Source: MedAcidi-G1 sp000817085 (GTDB taxonomy: Bacteria; Actinomycetota; Acidimicrobiia; Acidimicrobiales; MedAcidi-G1). Taken from it: a stretch of DNA of 64,000 bases. The stretch spans positions 496,001 through 560,000 of the forward strand of contig JBJLAO010000003.1 of NCBI GenBank assembly GCA_045568635.1, in the 5' to 3' direction. How positions within the stretch are numbered: the stretch's first letter is position 1; every line of letters starts with the position of its first letter. Below are positions 26,216-35,198 of the stretch, piece after piece. Made by a program: the position numbers and the translations under genes. Below the pieces are notes generated by a model. The model saw nothing but the letters and a program-made list of their open reading frames with translations. It ran no database searches and was not told the origin of the DNA.

Positions 26216-26725
26216 TTAGATTTCGTCGAACCAATCGCTAATGTCACTACATAAAATAACTTTGTTTTTTTGACAGTTATCGCAAGTCAAGCAGATTGTT
26301 TTACTATTGTGGCTTTTTCTTACAGGTTTTATTTCGTGTCCCAAGTGATTTTCTATTTTCTCGAATTCTTTATTTTTGTAAGATTTTTTTACGTGAGAAC
26401 TGACAATATCGGAACATGTCACACACCAAAGAAACAAAATATCTTTTTCGATATTTCCTTGTTCATCTTCCCCGTGTTCGACTATTAATTTATGGTTTTC
26501 GTGTTGGGCCCAGTAATCAGGTCCGGCTTTTATACGCTTTCCGCCTTTTTCTAAATGAATTAAGTATCTTTTAAGCCAGTAAATTTTTTCTTCAAGTTTA
26601 AGTTCAAGTTTTTTAGATTCGGTACGATCGAATTCCACATTTTCTTGTTCTACATAAATCAGAAACTCTTGGTACATTTTTTGTAGTTTTTCAGAAAGTT
26701 TTATTTCCTCAGTATCTAAATCCAT
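26216..26725 (-). CDS. Cys-rich, probably zinc-binding protein of unknown function
   Basis: 169 residues. The first 60 residues are charged helix, then the C-terminal part carries C101-x2-C104 and C145-x2-C148-x2-C151 with C159, plus several His, which is consistent with one or two zinc ribbons. No signal peptide. A TAATCT hexamer ends six bases before the ATG. I recognise no family; DNA/RNA binding or a structural zinc role are possible. Confidence 0.65.
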   Translation of the reverse strand: MDLDTEEIKLSEKLQKMYQEFLIYVEQENVEFDRTESKKLELKLEEKIYWLKRYLIHLEKGGKRIKAGPDYWAQHENHKLIVEHGEDEQGNIEKDILFLWCVTCSDIVSSHVKKSYKNKEFEKIENHLGHEIKPVRKSHNSKTICLTCDNCQKNKVILCSDISDWFDEI

Positions 26726-26731
26726 ATATCT

Positions 26732-26737
26732 AGATTA
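26732..26737 (-). promoter_or_regulatory. Leaderless -10 of the Cys-rich gene
   Basis: Minus-strand TAATCT, six bases before the ATG. A perfect TTGACA lies close upstream but only 13 bases from this -10. It is 17 bases from CTAGAT, which would start inside the gene, so the -35 is unresolved. Confidence 0.35.
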
Positions 26738-26773
26738 ACTTTTTATCTTTTGTCAAACGAGTTGATTAAATGT

Positions 26774-29350
26774 TTAGTTTTTTGAGAGCAACTTCATTAT
26801 TTCTCTTGCAACCATCGGAGCAGCATTCTGATTTTGACCAGTAACAAGATTTTCGTCTACTTCCCAATGATTTGCAAAGGGATCACGAAAACGGTGAGAG
26901 CATTTGAAATCTGCACCTAGTTTTCTTAACTCAGTTTCAGGATGATGCGGAGTTGCATCAATTCCCAATTCCAAAACTTGTTTATCGGTTACGCCGGTTA
27001 TACGCCTTCCCTCAACTAGAGGACGACCCTGCAAGTTGGAAGCACGTAAGAAACCAAGTGGCCCATGACACACACCACTAAGGATCGTTCCTTTTGCATT
27101 GGCTTCTGTAACCTTTTGTCCAACTATGTCGGAAAACCCTAAATCAAAACTTGCTCCCCAACCGCCAGCAAAATAAATAACGTCATAAATTTCAACGTCT
27201 ATGTCAGACATTGAAATAGATTTTCGAACCTTTTCTTTTAACAAGTCATCAACTAGAAAACGATCATCGTGGTGTGATCGAGTAACGGCTCTCAGAGACA
27301 TTGGATCGATTGCAATTTCTCCACCTAATGGACTTGCCAGATCGACTTCAATACCTGCATCAGTAAATAGATAGTAAGGAACAGTCATTTCAGAAGAAAA
27401 CACACCAGTAGGTTTTGCAACATCAAGCCATGAATGATTAGTGCAAACAATCAAAGCTCGAAAGTCATTTAATTCATCTTCAAAAGGATGTAAGTCTTCG
27501 GGATGAAGACCAATTTTTTGCAAAAAATTTCGTAAAAATCTTGCAGGAGGCGGCGGCTTTTTCACTGGTATTTGCTCTTTTGGTGGTTTTCGACGCGCAT
27601 ATGGCCACGGGTTGTTTCTTTCAGGTACCTGATTTGCAGATTCTTCTTTTAGACAATTCTTTAAGAAATTGAAAACTTCTCCAAGAGCAGGATTTTTTGA
27701 TTCGTTTTCTAACTCAATTGGATCAGAATCAAGGTTATATAACTCCCACTGGTCGGGAATGGTTGAGTTTCTGTGTCTTATAGCTGGCGGAGAACTAGAC
27801 GTTAGTTGACGAACACCAGGATGAGACCAAGTTGAAGGATCATCAAAAGCCCTTACCAATTTCCAAAGGTTTCCTTTACCCCCTTGAGCATCAGTATCAC
27901 TAACTCTTTTTACAATGCCTTCGAAATTAGATGCGACATCAGCAGGAACACGAATCTTCATTGGTGCAGGTGGGTTGTTGGCACGGCCTAGATGACGGGC
28001 AAGAGCAGATGCGAGATTATCGCCCTCAAGCATGTTGTCCCTTGTCATCATGTAGACACTTCTTTCTAAAAAGTGAGTTTTATTTTGATTTTCAATTAGA
28101 GGAGAAAGGTCACAGCCCGGAAGAGGGTGCACCTCTGTAAATGAATCTGAGAGTTTTAAAGACAATTCTTTTTCCTCAAGACCTGCCATACCTAAAGCAG
28201 TCGGTATCAAGTCGACATGTGAGGTCGGTATATCTAAAATAGTCCTAGGTTGGCTGGGATTACGGCCTGTTCTAACAATCTGAAAAGGTACTCTTGTAGC
28301 TTCGTCGTATAAGGTAAACCATTTTTGATGAAGACCACCGTGAGCCCCTAGTAAATCTCCATGGTCAGATGTACGAAAAAGAATTGTCTCATTCAATGTA
28401 TTTCCTGAAACAGTTTTACGAACACTATCAATTGGCCCATCGACTTCAAGATGGAGTCTGTAGTAGAGATCGCGGTAAGCCTGCTCATTGCGTTCATAGA
28501 TTTTTTTGACTCGATTGTGGGGCCCGTATCCCGAAAAATAAGCGTTTTTATAGGCGATTTGTGCTGCCGGTTTGGAACTTAAATCTTCATGTCGTGTTGG
28601 CGGCTCCGGCACTTTAGGAGGGTCAAGATCACTTTTTTTAATTGGATTGTTTTCTTGCCTTCGCCATCCAGGGAAAAGAACTATGTCATGCGGATTTACA
28701 AAACTTGCGACAAGAAGAAACGGGCGAAGCGCTTCCGCATCACCTGATTCTCTTCGCAAATAACGATCTTTTAACCACTTAACAATACGTTCAGCGATTA
28801 AGTTGTCACGAATGAAGCCAGAATTGGCAAGTCCGGCTCCGTGAGGTTCTGGACCTACCCAACCTGAAAAGCCAAATTCTTCCAAAGGATTAGCTTCTAA
28901 ATAAGCTTTAACATTTTCTTCAATCACTTCACCATTTTCAGTATTTGTAGGGATAGGCAATCCACTATCAGGGTTTATCAGGTCGGCATGAGTAATATGC
29001 CATTTTCCGTCGTAATGGGTGTCATAGCCAGCTGCTTTGAACCAGTGCCCTATAGTTGGAACTTCTCCAGGTCGCAGCCAACGCATACGAGAATCTGAAG
29101 CATCTTTACCCAATCCATCTGTTTGTGTTACTCCATGGAGATCTGGGAAATGTCCGGTGAAAAGTGTTGGACGGCTAGGCACACAAGCGAGTGAACCTGT
29201 GTAATGCCGTTCGAAAGAAACCCCGTTTTGTTGAAACCAATGTCTTGCGGGCAGGGCTTCTTCACGCCATGCTTTGAGGTCATCGCCTTCATAAGGTGGC
29301 GCATTTCGCTCTTCATCAGTCATGATGATTACAACATCAGGATGGCGCAT
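26774..29350 (-). CDS. Sulfatase fused to a C-terminal DJ-1/PfpI domain
   Basis: 858 residues in one continuous frame. Residues 1-590 are a sulfatase: IIMTDEERN metal site, Cys56-Val-Pro-Ser-Arg formylglycine signature, TSDHGDLLGAHGG metal motif. A proline-rich linker (about 595-630) leads to a DJ-1/PfpI domain (632-858) with Glu654 and the nucleophile elbow GVC761HGP, like Hsp31-type class-I amidotransferase-like proteins. No signal peptide. The start overlaps the upstream SRPBCC gene by 14 bases. The pairing of these folds is unusual; the DJ-1 part might detoxify an aldehyde or protect the enzyme, which is speculation. Confidence 0.88.
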   Translation of the reverse strand: MRHPDVVIIMTDEERNAPPYEGDDLKAWREEALPARHWFQQNGVSFERHYTGSLACVPSRPTLFTGHFPDLHGVTQTDGLGKDASDSRMRWLRPGEVPTIGHWFKAAGYDTHYDGKWHITHADLINPDSGLPIPTNTENGEVIEENVKAYLEANPLEEFGFSGWVGPEPHGAGLANSGFIRDNLIAERIVKWLKDRYLRRESGDAEALRPFLLVASFVNPHDIVLFPGWRRQENNPIKKSDLDPPKVPEPPTRHEDLSSKPAAQIAYKNAYFSGYGPHNRVKKIYERNEQAYRDLYYRLHLEVDGPIDSVRKTVSGNTLNETILFRTSDHGDLLGAHGGLHQKWFTLYDEATRVPFQIVRTGRNPSQPRTILDIPTSHVDLIPTALGMAGLEEKELSLKLSDSFTEVHPLPGCDLSPLIENQNKTHFLERSVYMMTRDNMLEGDNLASALARHLGRANNPPAPMKIRVPADVASNFEGIVKRVSDTDAQGGKGNLWKLVRAFDDPSTWSHPGVRQLTSSSPPAIRHRNSTIPDQWELYNLDSDPIELENESKNPALGEVFNFLKNCLKEESANQVPERNNPWPYARRKPPKEQIPVKKPPPPARFLRNFLQKIGLHPEDLHPFEDELNDFRALIVCTNHSWLDVAKPTGVFSSEMTVPYYLFTDAGIEVDLASPLGGEIAIDPMSLRAVTRSHHDDRFLVDDLLKEKVRKSISMSDIDVEIYDVIYFAGGWGASFDLGFSDIVGQKVTEANAKGTILSGVCHGPLGFLRASNLQGRPLVEGRRITGVTDKQVLELGIDATPHHPETELRKLGADFKCSHRFRDPFANHWEVDENLVTGQNQNAAPMVAREIMKLLSKN

Positions 29351-29804
29351 ATTTTTTCTTGTTGTCTGTAAGAGTTCGCTCTACCTGATTTTTAAGTCCA
29401 GTCAACATCTTTTTGTTCAGTCGTGAAAAAAATCTACTTAATATTTGAGCGGCGAGTTCAGCTGGGGGTCGAATTGGCACAATATGTACAGTTAGCTCTA
29501 CTCGTGTCTTCGCTCCTTCATCAAATAATTCCCAACTATTAGTTACTTTTTTAAAAACTGGAGGGAGCCCTTCAATTCGATATGCCAGTTGCGCAGGTTC
29601 TTCCCAGCGTGTAATTGTTTCTAAAACAACATTTGATCCTTGTTGAATGCGTCTGGTCGTTCCTACTCCCATCTCTTGTTCTGAGTAGAAGCACGAATGG
29701 TCGACGTTTTCAGCCCAGTTAAAAATCTGATCAAATTTCGAAAGAACACCCCAAATTTCTTCTATGGGGGCTGAAATAATTAGTGAGTTAGATTTTGTTG
29801 CCAT
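29337..29804 (-). CDS. SRPBCC family (polyketide cyclase-like) protein
   Basis: 155 residues with the START/Bet v1-like pattern: an N-terminal strand, IEEIWGVLSKFD helix, central strands, ELTVHIVPI and a long C-terminal helix. These proteins bind hydrophobic ligands or assist cyclisation or hydrolysis. It overlaps the sulfatase-DJ-1 gene by 14 bases on the same strand, so the products are probably made together. The ligand is unknown. Confidence 0.8.
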   Translation of the reverse strand: MATKSNSLIISAPIEEIWGVLSKFDQIFNWAENVDHSCFYSEQEMGVGTTRRIQQGSNVVLETITRWEEPAQLAYRIEGLPPVFKKVTNSWELFDEGAKTRVELTVHIVPIRPPAELAAQILSRFFSRLNKKMLTGLKNQVERTLTDNKKKYAPS

Positions 29805-29841
29805 ATTTATTTATAGCTTAATCACTATTTTAAATCAGTTG

Positions 29842-29915
29842 TCGGGTAGGCGGGATTTGAACCCACGACCTCCTCGTCCCGAACGAGGCGCGCTACCAAG
29901 CTGCGCCACTACCCG
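29842..29915 (-). tRNA. tRNA-Pro (anticodon CGG)
   Basis: Minus-strand cloverleaf with acceptor stem CGGGTAG/CTACCCG, D-arm, anticodon loop TTCGGGA (anticodon CGG, codon CCG) and T-loop GTTCAAAT. Unlike the two tRNA-Ser genes, CCA is not encoded (CAA follows the discriminator). Its 5' end is four bases after the stop of the receiver-domain gene, so it may be cut from that transcript. Confidence 0.95.
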
Positions 29916-29919
29916 AAAG

Positions 29920-30294
29920 TTAGCTATTTATAAGCTCATCGACTTGTTGGCTAAGCGAAAGTGGATCTATTGGTTTAATAATCCAGCAATCTGCTTCAGA
30001 GCGTTTACCTAAGAACTCATCGGCTTGTCTGTCAAGAAGCATCAATATTTTTTGATTTGGGATTCGACCGGCTCTTTGTTCAAGGCGCAAATCTAAAGAA
30101 GTTGCCATTCCTCCCATATTCCCTATTTGTAGATCTAGAATCACTAAGGCAGGAGTAGTTTCAATGAGAGTTTCCAGAACTTTAGCTCCTTCTGCAACTC
30201 TGATAATTTGATGATTTTTACTTAGAGAAGCACTTATTTCTTGAAAAATATGATCTTCGGTGGTTGCAAGTAAAACATTCATTTTTTCGGGCAT
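29920..30294 (-). CDS. Single-domain response-regulator-like receiver protein
   Basis: 124 residues with the receiver fold and no output domain. The phosphoacceptor Asp is in VILDLQIGNMGG and the conserved Lys in IIKPIDP. The N-terminal acidic pocket is altered (TTED), and the Thr/Ser switch strand reads MLLD, so normal phosphorylation switching is doubtful. A STAS-domain gene is divergent, suggesting a partner-switching signalling locus. It has a TACGAT leaderless -10. Confidence 0.75.
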   Translation of the reverse strand: MPEKMNVLLATTEDHIFQEISASLSKNHQIIRVAEGAKVLETLIETTPALVILDLQIGNMGGMATSLDLRLEQRAGRIPNQKILMLLDRQADEFLGKRSEADCWIIKPIDPLSLSQQVDELINS

Positions 30295-30300
30295 AATGCG

Positions 30301-30306
30301 ATCGTA
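30301..30306 (-). promoter_or_regulatory. Leaderless -10 of the receiver gene
   Basis: Minus-strand TACGAT ends six bases before the ATG. A weak TTGAGT lies 15 bases further upstream. It may drive the receiver gene and tRNA-Pro together. Confidence 0.4.
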
Positions 30307-30402
30307 GCGTAGGAATTACAGACTCAATGTTTACTTTTGTGTTGAGTTTTGTAATCTTCTATTTACGAACTTTATAAAGAAAGTTTTAAATAAGGTAGAA
30401 AC

Positions 30403-30750
30403 ATGCTTGAGATAACTGTTGAAAGAAATGAAAATTATGTGTTATGTAGACCGACCGGAGAACTTGATGCATATACCGTTGCTCAGTTTCGGGAAGCGCT
30501 AATGGAACTAACTGAGGAAAAATTTGTGTTGGTTGACTTATCTGATGTTCCCTTCATGGATTCAGCTGGTCTAGGAGCTTTAATTGGAGGTATACGAAGA
30601 GCAAGAGACAATGATGGGGATGTTTCAGTTGCGTGTAATCGACCTGCGTTGGTCAGACTTCTTCATACGACCGGTTTTGACAGAATAGTTCCTGTCCGTG
30701 AAACAGTAGAGGAAGCAGTTTTAGCTCTAAATGATCCTGAAGCAATTTAA
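30403..30750 (+). CDS. STAS-domain anti-sigma factor antagonist
   Basis: 115-residue SpoIIAA/RsbV-like protein. The phosphorylatable Ser lies in the canonical FMDSAGLGALIG motif, preceded by the LVDLSDV strand. Unphosphorylated, such proteins bind anti-sigma kinases and free a sigma factor. No kinase or sigma gene is in the window. It has an AAGG ribosome site and is divergent from the receiver gene. Confidence 0.88.
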   Translation: MLEITVERNENYVLCRPTGELDAYTVAQFREALMELTEEKFVLVDLSDVPFMDSAGLGALIGGIRRARDNDGDVSVACNRPALVRLLHTTGFDRIVPVRETVEEAVLALNDPEAI

Positions 30751-30779
30751 TTACGCCTATTTACCGCGTTAATCCAAAG

Positions 30780-32075
30780 ATGACAAATATAAAAAATTCA
30801 AAAAAATTCTCTTATAGTGCAGTTTTTCTAATTTCTATAGTCTTTGTATTTAGTTTATTTTCTCCTAACGCTTTAGCAGAATCGATATCTACTCCAACAG
30901 AAGATGTAAAAAGTGTTGTCGTAGTAGAAGCATCAGGTTTGATGGACCCCGTGATGGTGAGAATGATGCAAAGGACGCTTGAGGAAGTCGATACGACTAA
31001 AACTATTGCGTTGGTATTTCAAATTAATATTTCTGGAAGTGTTGTTGAAGAAGAGAAAATTGTTGCATTAGGCAAAGCAATTAGTTCTTCACCTATTCCA
31101 ATTTCATTTTGGATTGGTCCGTCTGGATCACGAGCAAAAGGTCCAATAACGGAGTTAGCGCTAATCAGTGGCGACATAGGAATTTCTCCTGGATCAAAAA
31201 TTGGAAAAATTGGTCAAAGTATTCTTTCTAGTAATAGTTCTGAAGCGCATAAGAATTTTGATCTGAATGAAAAAACCTTTAATTATGAAGAAGCCGTAGA
31301 AAAAGGAATTGCCAGAAGTTCACCAGTTTTATTAGAACACCTCGTCGGGCTGGAAGGTTTCGAAGTTATTTCAGACGTTGATTCAGGGGAAATCAAGCCA
31401 TTGACTCAGACTCGATTTGAAGAAATGGATCCCCCTGATCAGTTTTTCCATAGCGTAGGTAGTCCTGCTATAACTTATTTACTTTTTTTGGCTGGTATGG
31501 GACTTCTTGTTTTTGAACTCTATACAGCTGGAGTTGGTATAGCTGGAGTGCTCGGTGCTTTATGTCTTTTGTTGGGTTTTTACGGACTAGCTGTTCTACC
31601 TTCTAATCCATGGGGCATAGCATTATTGATTTTTTCAATGTTTAGCTTTGCTGTAGATATCCAAACTGGGGTACCGAGATTTTGGAGTGGTGTAGCAACT
31701 ATAAGTTTGGTGGTTGGATCCCTTTTATTGTTTGATGGACTTTCTCTTTCATGGTTGACTTTGCTATTCGGCATTTTGTTGACTGTGAGTTGCATGTCTG
31801 CAGGAATGCCGGCAATGATTCGCACACGTTTTGCCACACCCACTATCGGTCGCGAGTGGATTGTTGGTGAACTTGGTATGGCCCTTGAAGAAATAAACCC
31901 TAATGGGACTGTCGAAGTTAAAGGGGCAATTTGGAAAGCTCAAACAAATCGAGCGACTCCTATAAAAGTTAATGACGAAATTAGAGTTGCAGCTGTAGAT
32001 GGATTTTGGCTAGACGTAGAACCTTTAGAGGGAGCGGCTCGTGATTACAGGGAACGTAAGGGAAGCAAAGATTAA
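30780..32075 (+). CDS. NfeD-like membrane protein with degenerate ClpP-type domain
   Basis: 431 residues: signal peptide (1-33, ends ALA), a ClpP/SppA-like domain (about 45-210), four to five membrane segments (about 230-350) and a C-terminal NfeD OB-fold (about 365-420). In family members the catalytic Ser sits in an A-S-A-G motif; the matching segment here reads SGSRAKGPI, so the protease is probably inactive. NfeD proteins work with SPFH/flotillin proteins on membrane organisation. Confidence 0.82.
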   Translation: MTNIKNSKKFSYSAVFLISIVFVFSLFSPNALAESISTPTEDVKSVVVVEASGLMDPVMVRMMQRTLEEVDTTKTIALVFQINISGSVVEEEKIVALGKAISSSPIPISFWIGPSGSRAKGPITELALISGDIGISPGSKIGKIGQSILSSNSSEAHKNFDLNEKTFNYEEAVEKGIARSSPVLLEHLVGLEGFEVISDVDSGEIKPLTQTRFEEMDPPDQFFHSVGSPAITYLLFLAGMGLLVFELYTAGVGIAGVLGALCLLLGFYGLAVLPSNPWGIALLIFSMFSFAVDIQTGVPRFWSGVATISLVVGSLLLFDGLSLSWLTLLFGILLTVSCMSAGMPAMIRTRFATPTIGREWIVGELGMALEEINPNGTVEVKGAIWKAQTNRATPIKVNDEIRVAAVDGFWLDVEPLEGAARDYRERKGSKD

Positions 32076-32107
32076 AATTTATACCTGTAGTAAATTGTCT
32101 TTTAAGC

Positions 32108-33826
32108 TTAAAATTTTGGGAGACGCGGTCCAGCAATCCGCACACTATCTCGTCTACGCGTAATACCGTTTTCGTCGAGATGATTCAACAGGGGCATTGC
32201 ATGTTTTCTGGTATTACCAGCAGCTTCTCTAAATTCTGAAACTGTGAAACCTTCAGGTTTAATTGATAGAAGTTTAGCGGCAAGTAAAGAAGCGGCTTTA
32301 ATTGCGTCAGAGGAAAAAAAGACCCCGCTTTTTTCAATAATAATTCCTTTACGAACTAGTTCTCTAAGCTCAGAACGGTCCACTCCAACAGGATCGGGTG
32401 GTGCTAAAAGCGAATCCTGCAATTCTTTGATAAAAGGATGATTAGAAGTTTGATTTTTATGTATAGAAAGTTTTAATCTTCCACTATCTACAACCATGTC
32501 TTTCAATAGTGAAATAGTGGCTTTTTCATGTTCGTTTAACGAAGACAATTCGATTCCCGTGGGTCCAGCAGATTTGACTTTTTCTCTGACCGTTTCAATT
32601 GTCAGCTGAAGAATTACTGGGTCGACAATCCAATTATCTATATCCGGTTCAATATTTTTACCTGTGAGTAGTTTTAAGTCTTCTGTATTAATCCATCCTC
32701 TTTCTTTGATGATCCGCTCTATTGAGCGGTCAGGCTTGGCTTTGGAAGCTTTTTCTTGAGGGTCTACATCAAGAACTTCCCCTCCTCCGATAGTTTCGTC
32801 ACGTCCACTTTCTCGCAAAATAAATCGGTCACCAGGTAATAAAGGAAGTGGTTCTGGTAGGAATATTCTTATTGGTTCTTTCCCTCCAGGCAATATTGAG
32901 TTGGGGCCAAGAACCCTTAACTTAACTGGATATTCACCTGACCCGAAATAAGCTATGAAAGCACCCCTACGTGACACATTGTGATCAATCTCTTCTAATA
33001 CTTGTAGAGAAGCATCTAACATTTTTGTTAAATGCCACTGTCCTGATTTGATAAGGACATTCCCTCGAGAAATATCTACATGTGAAACTCCAGCGATGTT
33101 TAAAGCACAACGACTACCGGGTGAAATCTCATTTTGCTCAAGATGATGAGCCTGGATTCCTCTAACTCGAACCTTTTCTTTCAAAGGCCAAACTTCTAGA
33201 TCGTCGTCAATTTTTAAACTTCCCCCTGTTAAAGTTCCAGTCACAACTGTTCCGGTTCCCTTTATTGAGAAAGAGCGGTCTATCCAAAGTCGTGGTCGAT
33301 GAACATTGTCTGGATCGGGTGAATCTTTTAAAAGTTCTGAAATTTCTTTCAACAATACGTCTATCCCAGTGCCATCTATTGAGTTTGTTTTAACTAGTGG
33401 AGCATTTTCCAGAAAGGTTCCTTTAACTTTTTCTTCAATTTCTAATAACGTGACTTCGATAAGGTCACTTTCCGCTTGATCGACTTTTGTTACAACAATT
33501 ACTCCATTTATAAATCCAAGCAATTCCAGGATTCTGAGATGTTCTTCAGATTGAGGTTTCCAACCTTCTGTTGCCGCAACTACAAATAGGCATGTTTGAA
33601 CACTTCCCACACCGGCCAGCATATTTTTCAGAAAACGAACATGACCTGGTACATCTACAATTGATAAAACAGATCCTGATGGCAAAGTTGTCGAAGCAAA
33701 ACCTAAATCAATGGTTAAACCACGTGTTTGTTCTTCAATGAATCGATCGGGATCTGATCCGGTTAAAGATTTAACTAGAGTTGATTTTCCATGATCAACA
33801 TGCCCTGCTGTAGCTACTATGTGCAT
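32108..33826 (-). CDS. selB: Selenocysteine-specific elongation factor SelB
   Basis: 572 residues. The GTPase domain has GHVDHGKS (residues 8-15), DVPGH and TKVD. Domains II and III follow, and the C-terminal third consists of winged helices that bind the SECIS hairpin (DENGITRRRDSVRI near the end). It delivers Sec-tRNA-Sec to UGA codons. It directly follows selA (18-base gap), so the two form an operon. No selC or selD was found in the window. Confidence 0.93.
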   Translation of the reverse strand: MHIVATAGHVDHGKSTLVKSLTGSDPDRFIEEQTRGLTIDLGFASTTLPSGSVLSIVDVPGHVRFLKNMLAGVGSVQTCLFVVAATEGWKPQSEEHLRILELLGFINGVIVVTKVDQAESDLIEVTLLEIEEKVKGTFLENAPLVKTNSIDGTGIDVLLKEISELLKDSPDPDNVHRPRLWIDRSFSIKGTGTVVTGTLTGGSLKIDDDLEVWPLKEKVRVRGIQAHHLEQNEISPGSRCALNIAGVSHVDISRGNVLIKSGQWHLTKMLDASLQVLEEIDHNVSRRGAFIAYFGSGEYPVKLRVLGPNSILPGGKEPIRIFLPEPLPLLPGDRFILRESGRDETIGGGEVLDVDPQEKASKAKPDRSIERIIKERGWINTEDLKLLTGKNIEPDIDNWIVDPVILQLTIETVREKVKSAGPTGIELSSLNEHEKATISLLKDMVVDSGRLKLSIHKNQTSNHPFIKELQDSLLAPPDPVGVDRSELRELVRKGIIIEKSGVFFSSDAIKAASLLAAKLLSIKPEGFTVSEFREAAGNTRKHAMPLLNHLDENGITRRRDSVRIAGPRLPKF

Positions 33827-33844
33827 AATTAAAATAGAAAATTT

Positions 33845-35134
33845 CTAATGAATTTTTTTGATCGCATCATCGATAAAAACGTCGTCGTTTGGGTGGACTG
33901 TCATTAAATCTATGAAGGTTTGATCATTATCCACTCGGCAGATAATGGGTGGTTTTTGTTGTCGGAAAAACTCAACATGGTTACCTGTGAGCTTTAAACC
34001 TGCTGAAGGTATTTCAACTCCTGGCAAGGTCCCACCACCCGTAGTCGCAGTAGTTTCAGTTGCAAATTCGCTACTTATTTTATTTGCTCTTATTTTTAGT
34101 TCATCCAGGGAAGCGGTAGCCATTTCCCAAAAAGGGATTAAAGAAGCCCTACGTTCTAGATAAGAGATGGTGACATCCTGAAGTGCTGACATCGTAAGGC
34201 TTCCAGGTCGAACAGCTCTAGCCAGAGGATGTTTCGCACAAAGTTCTACCAGTTCTGCTTTGCCAGCAATTATGCCTGCTTGAGGGCCTCCGAATAGTTT
34301 ATCTCCGGAAAATGTGACGATTTCTGCGCCTGATTCTAGACTTTGCCTTGCGGCCGGTTCACCAATAAGCCATTTCGGAGGACCATTTTCCAACCAAGGG
34401 CATGCAGAATCTATTAAACCCGACCCAATGTCGGCAACAAGAGGAACTCCTAAGTCGGTCATTTCAGAAATTTCAGTTGTTTCTGTGAAACCTACGATTC
34501 GATAATTCGACTGATGGACTTTTAAAACTAAAGAGATATCATTTTTTTTGATTGCTTTTTCGAAATCTTTACGGCGTGTTCGGTTTGTCGTACCCACTTC
34601 AACCAAGTGAGCACCTGATTGTTCGATAATTTCAGGTATTCTAAAGCCTCCGCCGATCTCGACCAGTTCACTTCTTGAAACTGCAACACCGCGTTCTTCA
34701 GCAAGGGCTGCAATTACCAAAAGAACTGCTGAAGCACAGTTATTTACAACCAATGCTGACTCAGCTCCACAAGCACGGGCGATTAGTTTTGAAGACCTGT
34801 CTTGTCTTGAGCCACGTTCTCCTGTTTCTAAATCCAACTCAAGGTTAGAGAACCTGAAATGTTGATTCTGCCTTTCACTTTTTATTGGAGCGCGACCCAT
34901 ATTTGTGTGTAAAAGTACTCCAGTTGCATTAATCACGTCAGTTAATAGTGTTCGAGAAATAATTTCGCCAATTTTTCGAGCTTCTTCTAAAACATCATTT
35001 ACGTTTGAGTGTTTCACTGCTTCACGAGCTGCATCTACTAGCAGTGGGTGAGGTAGATCCAAATCTGAGATAGCACGTGCTATTTGATCTATTGAAGGGG
35101 GTCTATTTAAAGGTGTTGAAAGTTTTTTTGACAT
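33845..35134 (-). CDS. selA: L-seryl-tRNA(Sec) selenium transferase
   Basis: 429 residues, PLP-dependent enzyme that converts Ser-tRNA-Sec to Sec-tRNA-Sec. Conserved segments: NATGVLLHTNMGRAP, VNNCASAVLL, DIGSGLI, and the Schiff-base Lys in SGDKLFGGPQAGI. It is slightly shorter than the roughly 460 residues of E. coli SelA. With selB it shows that this organism decodes UGA as selenocysteine in some genes. Confidence 0.94.
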   Translation of the reverse strand: MSKKLSTPLNRPPSIDQIARAISDLDLPHPLLVDAAREAVKHSNVNDVLEEARKIGEIISRTLLTDVINATGVLLHTNMGRAPIKSERQNQHFRFSNLELDLETGERGSRQDRSSKLIARACGAESALVVNNCASAVLLVIAALAEERGVAVSRSELVEIGGGFRIPEIIEQSGAHLVEVGTTNRTRRKDFEKAIKKNDISLVLKVHQSNYRIVGFTETTEISEMTDLGVPLVADIGSGLIDSACPWLENGPPKWLIGEPAARQSLESGAEIVTFSGDKLFGGPQAGIIAGKAELVELCAKHPLARAVRPGSLTMSALQDVTISYLERRASLIPFWEMATASLDELKIRANKISSEFATETTATTGGGTLPGVEIPSAGLKLTGNHVEFFRQQKPPIICRVDNDQTFIDLMTVHPNDDVFIDDAIKKIH

Positions 35135-35186
35135 TTTATTTATTTTGAAAGAAAGCTATTTTTCTAATTCTAAGGTTACGAAGACG

Positions 35187-35192
35187 TAGCAT
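35187..35192 (+). promoter_or_regulatory. Leaderless -10 of fxsA
   Basis: TAGCAT ends six bases before the ATG at 35199. No convincing -35. Confidence 0.38.
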
Positions 35193-35198
35193 AAATTT

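Noticed and set aside
32100..32113. TTTTAAGCTTAAAA palindrome between nfeD and selB
   Set aside because: Short AT-rich palindrome overlapping the selB stop; no stable stem, so not called a terminator.
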